Source of the DNA: an uncultured Lachnospiraceae bacterium
Lineage (GTDB): Bacteria > Bacillota > Clostridia > Lachnospirales > Lachnospiraceae
DNA length: 7,867 nucleotides
Direction of reading: 5' to 3'
NCBI GenBank assembly: GCA_946631935.1
Contig: CAMPAP010000083.1
Coordinates: forward strand, 1-7,867
Shown here: positions 5,605 to 7,867 of the stretch, piece after piece
Numbering within the stretch: position 1 is the first letter of the stretch
Layout: every line of letters begins with the position of its first letter
Program-made: the position numbers and the translations under genes
Notes under the pieces: model-generated
What the model saw: only the letters and a program-made list of their open reading frames with translations
Databases searched by the model: none
What the model was told of the DNA's origin: nothing

Positions 5605-7119
5605 ATGAGCTATAAGGGACTTCAGAACGGAAGCGATATCAGAGGCATAGCCCTTGAAAATGAAACAGACGAAACTGTTAATCTTACTAAAAAATCCGTC
5701 TTCGATCTTGCGTCGGTTTTTGCCGCGTGGCTTATCGAAAAAAAGGGAAAGGCCGCTCCCGTAAGGATCGCTCTTGGAAGGGATTCCAGACTCAGTGGTG
5801 AAGATCTTTTAAAGGCAGCTGCATGCGGAATTGAGTTTTGCGGAGACATTGCATATGATGCAGGTATCGCCTCTACTCCCGCAATGTTTATGTCCACTGT
5901 GCTGGGAGAAAACCCTTATGACGGAAGCATAATGATCACGGCTTGCGATCTGCACTGGTACAGAAAGGGTATGAAGTTATTTACAAAAGCCGGCGGACTT
6001 GAAAAAGAAGACATCAAAGAGCTGGTGTCCATGGCGGATGAGATTTCCGGGATGAATTCAGGCAAAGAGGACGCTGAACCTAAATGTGAAAAGATCTCCT
6101 TCATGGATACATATACAGCCTATCTTAAGGATAAGATAATTGCCGGCTGCGGGAAAGGTGACAGACCTCTTGAGGGGCTTCATATTGTTGTTGATGCAGG
6201 TAACGGAGCCGGAGGTTTTTTTGCATCCGGGGTTCTTGAAAAACTGGGAGCAGATACATCGGGCAGCAGGTTTCTTGATCCCGACGGGCACTTTCCCAAC
6301 CATATTCCAAATCCCGAGAATAAGGAAGCTGCAGAAGCGATCAAAAACGCTACTCTTGAAGCAAAGGCCGATCTTGGAATAATCTTTGATACTGATGTGG
6401 ACAGAGCAGGTGCCGTTCTTCCCGGAGGAAAGACCCTTACAAGAAACGATCTTATTGCGGCTCTTTCCGTCATCGCACTTAAGGAGCATCCCGGAACCAC
6501 CATAGTCACCGATTCCGTTACTTCAGACGGACTTGCAAGATTTATAGAAGCAAAAGGCGGTAAGCATAAGAGATTTAAAAGAGGATACCGCAATGTTATA
6601 AATGAATCCATCAGTTTAAATGAAAAAGGAACCGATTCACAGCTTGCCATAGAAACCAGCGGACACGGTGCATTTAAGGAAAATTATTTCCTTGATGACG
6701 GAGCTTATCTTATGGTAAAGCTTTTGATCGAACTTGGTAAAGGAAACAGTATCGCAAGCCTTATAGACGGACTCGAAGAGCCTGCCGAAAGCGCGGAGAT
6801 CAGATTCCCCGTTCATACAGATGGTGATCTTCAGGAAAACGGAGACAGGATACTTGCGATGCTTAAGGAAAAGGCTGCGGGTATACCCGGATGGAATGAA
6901 GCTGTTCCCAATTATGAAGGTGTAAGGATCAACTGTGATTCAGAGCATGGTAACGGATGGCTTCTTTTAAGAAAATCACTTCATGAGCCCATTATGCCTC
7001 TTAATATTGAAAGTGATTCAAAAGGCGGAAGTCTTATTATTGCCAAAGCATTATATGATGTGATAAAAGATGAGGCTTCCCTTGATCTTAAACCATTAAA
7101 AGATTTTTGCGGCATCTGA
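5605..7119 (+). CDS. Phosphoglucomutase/phosphomannomutase family protein with altered catalytic loop
   Basis: Alpha-D-phosphohexomutases move phosphate between C1 and C6 of a hexose through a phosphoserine, feeding envelope polysaccharide precursors. The 504-residue protein shows the four-domain pattern: NGSDIRG (8-14) and GRDSRLSGED at the N terminus; FDTDVDR (261-267), the Mg2+ loop; ETSGHGAFKEN (350-360), the sugar-binding loop; and LLRKSLHEP (454-462), the phosphate-binding loop. These variants mark a subgroup found in Clostridia and plants. Its active-site loop normally reads close to TASHLPYNRNGLK, with Ser as phosphate carrier. Here residues 112-124 are TACDLHWYRKGMK: Ser is Cys114, His is Asp115, and Pro and both Asn are also changed. 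The frame is intact and the rest well kept, so the gene is not an obvious pseudogene. It may be inactive, regulatory, or use another residue. The position after ddl suggests an envelope role. Fold is certain, activity is not. Confidence 0.9.
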   Translation: MSYKGLQNGSDIRGIALENETDETVNLTKKSVFDLASVFAAWLIEKKGKAAPVRIALGRDSRLSGEDLLKAAACGIEFCGDIAYDAGIASTPAMFMSTVLGENPYDGSIMITACDLHWYRKGMKLFTKAGGLEKEDIKELVSMADEISGMNSGKEDAEPKCEKISFMDTYTAYLKDKIIAGCGKGDRPLEGLHIVVDAGNGAGGFFASGVLEKLGADTSGSRFLDPDGHFPNHIPNPENKEAAEAIKNATLEAKADLGIIFDTDVDRAGAVLPGGKTLTRNDLIAALSVIALKEHPGTTIVTDSVTSDGLARFIEAKGGKHKRFKRGYRNVINESISLNEKGTDSQLAIETSGHGAFKENYFLDDGAYLMVKLLIELGKGNSIASLIDGLEEPAESAEIRFPVHTDGDLQENGDRILAMLKEKAAGIPGWNEAVPNYEGVRINCDSEHGNGWLLLRKSLHEPIMPLNIESDSKGGSLIIAKALYDVIKDEASLDLKPLKDFCGI

Positions 7120-7164
7120 TGTTTTATGAAATGATCGGATAAAAAAGTATTACTGTTTTTTTAT

Positions 7165-7172
7165 GGGAGGAG
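7165..7172 (+). promoter_or_regulatory. Ribosome binding site of the zinc-ribbon gene
   Basis: GGGAGGAG ends five bases before the ATG at 7178, and the first codons after it encode the zinc ribbon. This fixes the start. No terminator stands between the phosphohexomutase stop at 7119 and this site, so read-through from upstream is possible. Confidence 0.8.
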
Positions 7173-7177
7173 AGAAT

Positions 7178-7867
7178 ATGATTTGTCCCGGATGCGGATC
7201 GGAAATGAAAGATGATCTTAAATATTGTATGAATTGCGGAAGACCTCTTGCGGATTTAAATCCGTATACATCCGTATCGGAACAGAATAACTCTCAGCCC
7301 GGCCCCCAGAGTCCTGTGCAGAATAATTCTCAGGGTATGCCGCAGAATGGCCCTCAGAACAATTCCGGGTCCGTTCCCCAGGGTCCTGTACAAAATAATT
7401 TTCAGGGCACGCCGCAGAATGGCCCTCAGAACAATTCCGGGTCCGTTCCCCAAAGTCCTGTACAAAATAATTTTCAGGGCGCGCCGCAGAATGCCCCCCG
7501 GAACAATTCCGGGTTCGGTCCCGGGAGTTCTGTACCAAACAGTTTTCAGGGCATGCCGCAGAACCCGGGCGCATCCGGGTCTTTCGGTAATCCCGGCTAC
7601 CCCGGTAATTTTGCTCCAAATCCTGCTCCTTCCCCTCAGAATGCTGCCCTTAAGTCTCCGAAAAAGCGCGGAAATGCCGGGGTGATCATTGGCATAGCAG
7701 CTATTGCTCTTGCTCTGGTACTTGGGGGTGGCGCCGTAGTTTTTAAAGCTTTGTCCGGTCTAAATTCTGCTCTTTCGGATATTTCTGACGATGTAACAAC
7801 GGATGGCGATTCTGATGATCCTGTTGCTGAGCCCAGTGCAAAACAGACCATCATGATCTATATGATA
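7178..7867 (+). CDS. Zinc-ribbon, repeat-linker, membrane-anchored protein; probable C11 (clostripain-type) peptidase, 3' end missing
   Basis: The frame is open from the ATG to the window's last base (230 codons) with no stop, so the gene continues beyond it. Residues 3-21 form a compact zinc ribbon, CPGC then CMNCG (Cys3, Cys6, Cys17, Cys20). Residues 33-128 are four 24-residue Asn/Gln/Pro/Gly-rich repeats, followed by a Pro/Gly-rich stretch and a basic SPKKRGN. Residues 168-189 form one membrane span, then an acidic linker (about 199-218). The last visible residues, KQTIMIYMI (222-230), match how clostripain-family (C11) cysteine peptidase domains begin, typically a TxMIYMxGSDLE-like strand. 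The layout suggests a cytoplasmic zinc ribbon, a flexible linker and an extracellular peptidase anchored by the span. The peptidase call rests on about nine residues, with the catalytic His and Cys outside the window. The start is backed by a strong ribosome binding site. Zinc ribbon, repeats and span are certain; the C-terminal function is provisional. Confidence 0.8.
   Translation, partial: MICPGCGSEMKDDLKYCMNCGRPLADLNPYTSVSEQNNSQPGPQSPVQNNSQGMPQNGPQNNSGSVPQGPVQNNFQGTPQNGPQNNSGSVPQSPVQNNFQGAPQNAPRNNSGFGPGSSVPNSFQGMPQNPGASGSFGNPGYPGNFAPNPAPSPQNAALKSPKKRGNAGVIIGIAAIALALVLGGGAVVFKALSGLNSALSDISDDVTTDGDSDDPVAEPSAKQTIMIYMI
7274..7561 (+). repeat. Four tandem 72-base repeats coding a 24-residue unit
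   Basis: Units start at 7274, 7346, 7418 and 7490, all in frame. The unit reads close to NGPQNNSGSVPQ followed by GPVQNNFQGTPQ. Units 2 and 3 differ at only three of 72 bases, while units 1 and 4 are more diverged, which points to recent duplication of the middle unit. They encode the disordered linker between the zinc ribbon and the membrane span. Confidence 0.95.

Noticed and set aside
5944..5949. The TACD loop as a sequencing error or frameshift.
   Set aside because: The frame is unbroken on both sides and the following residues (GMKLFTKAGGLEKEDI) align normally with the family. Five separate substitutions in ten codons are not explained by one indel.
6058..6650. Overlapping minus-strand open frames inside the mutase homologue.
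   Set aside because: They lie opposite the intact DTDVDR-containing coding region and have no start signals or recognisable domains.
7218..7619. A long minus-strand open frame with repeated residues.
   Set aside because: It mirrors the 72-base repeats of the + strand gene, whose codons leave few stops on the other strand. It has no ribosome binding site, while the + strand frame has a good start, a zinc ribbon and a membrane span.

Overview
The window looks like a chromosomal segment from a Firmicute, most likely of the Lachnospiraceae type (Butyrivibrio, Roseburia and relatives). This is inferred from Clostridia-like versions of the cell-wall ligases, a phosphohexomutase with the ETSGHGA and LLRxSLHEP motifs, strong GGAGG ribosome binding sites, and a zinc-ribbon, membrane-anchored protein that appears to run into a clostripain-type peptidase. 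All supported genes are on the + strand. No RNA gene, transposase or CRISPR array was seen.

Layout: (1) 1-852 is the 3' end of a gene for a multi-span membrane protein, closed by a strong intrinsic terminator whose stem contains the last codons. (2) After a gap with a perfect TATAAT box come an alpha/beta-hydrolase (1002-1775) and, one base later, a Mur ligase of the MurF type (1777-3387). Its usual N-terminal nucleotide-sugar-binding domain is replaced by about five membrane spans. (3) A gene-free, GC-rich palindromic element lies at about 3407-3571. (4) A six-span membrane protein of unknown function (3585-4256) overlaps ddl (D-alanine--D-alanine ligase, 4253-5440) by four bases. (5) A 164-base gap with small palindromes leads to a phosphoglucomutase/phosphomannomutase homologue (5605-7119). 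It keeps its metal-, sugar- and phosphate-binding motifs but has lost the catalytic phosphoserine: the expected TASH loop reads TACD. (6) From 7178 to the right edge an incomplete gene encodes a zinc ribbon, four 24-residue Asn/Gln/Pro repeats, one membrane span and the apparent first residues of a C11 peptidase domain.

Working together: Ddl makes D-Ala-D-Ala, and a MurF-type ligase joins that dipeptide to a wall-precursor peptide, so the core of the window is a D-Ala-D-Ala synthesis and attachment module. Its ligase is membrane-embedded and it travels with a small polytopic protein and a hydrolase. This suggests, as inference only, a wall-precursor step at the membrane or on a lipid-linked substrate, possibly as a second set beside the housekeeping murF. 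The two observations most worth following are the altered catalytic loop of the phosphohexomutase and the membrane-embedded MurF-like ligase.
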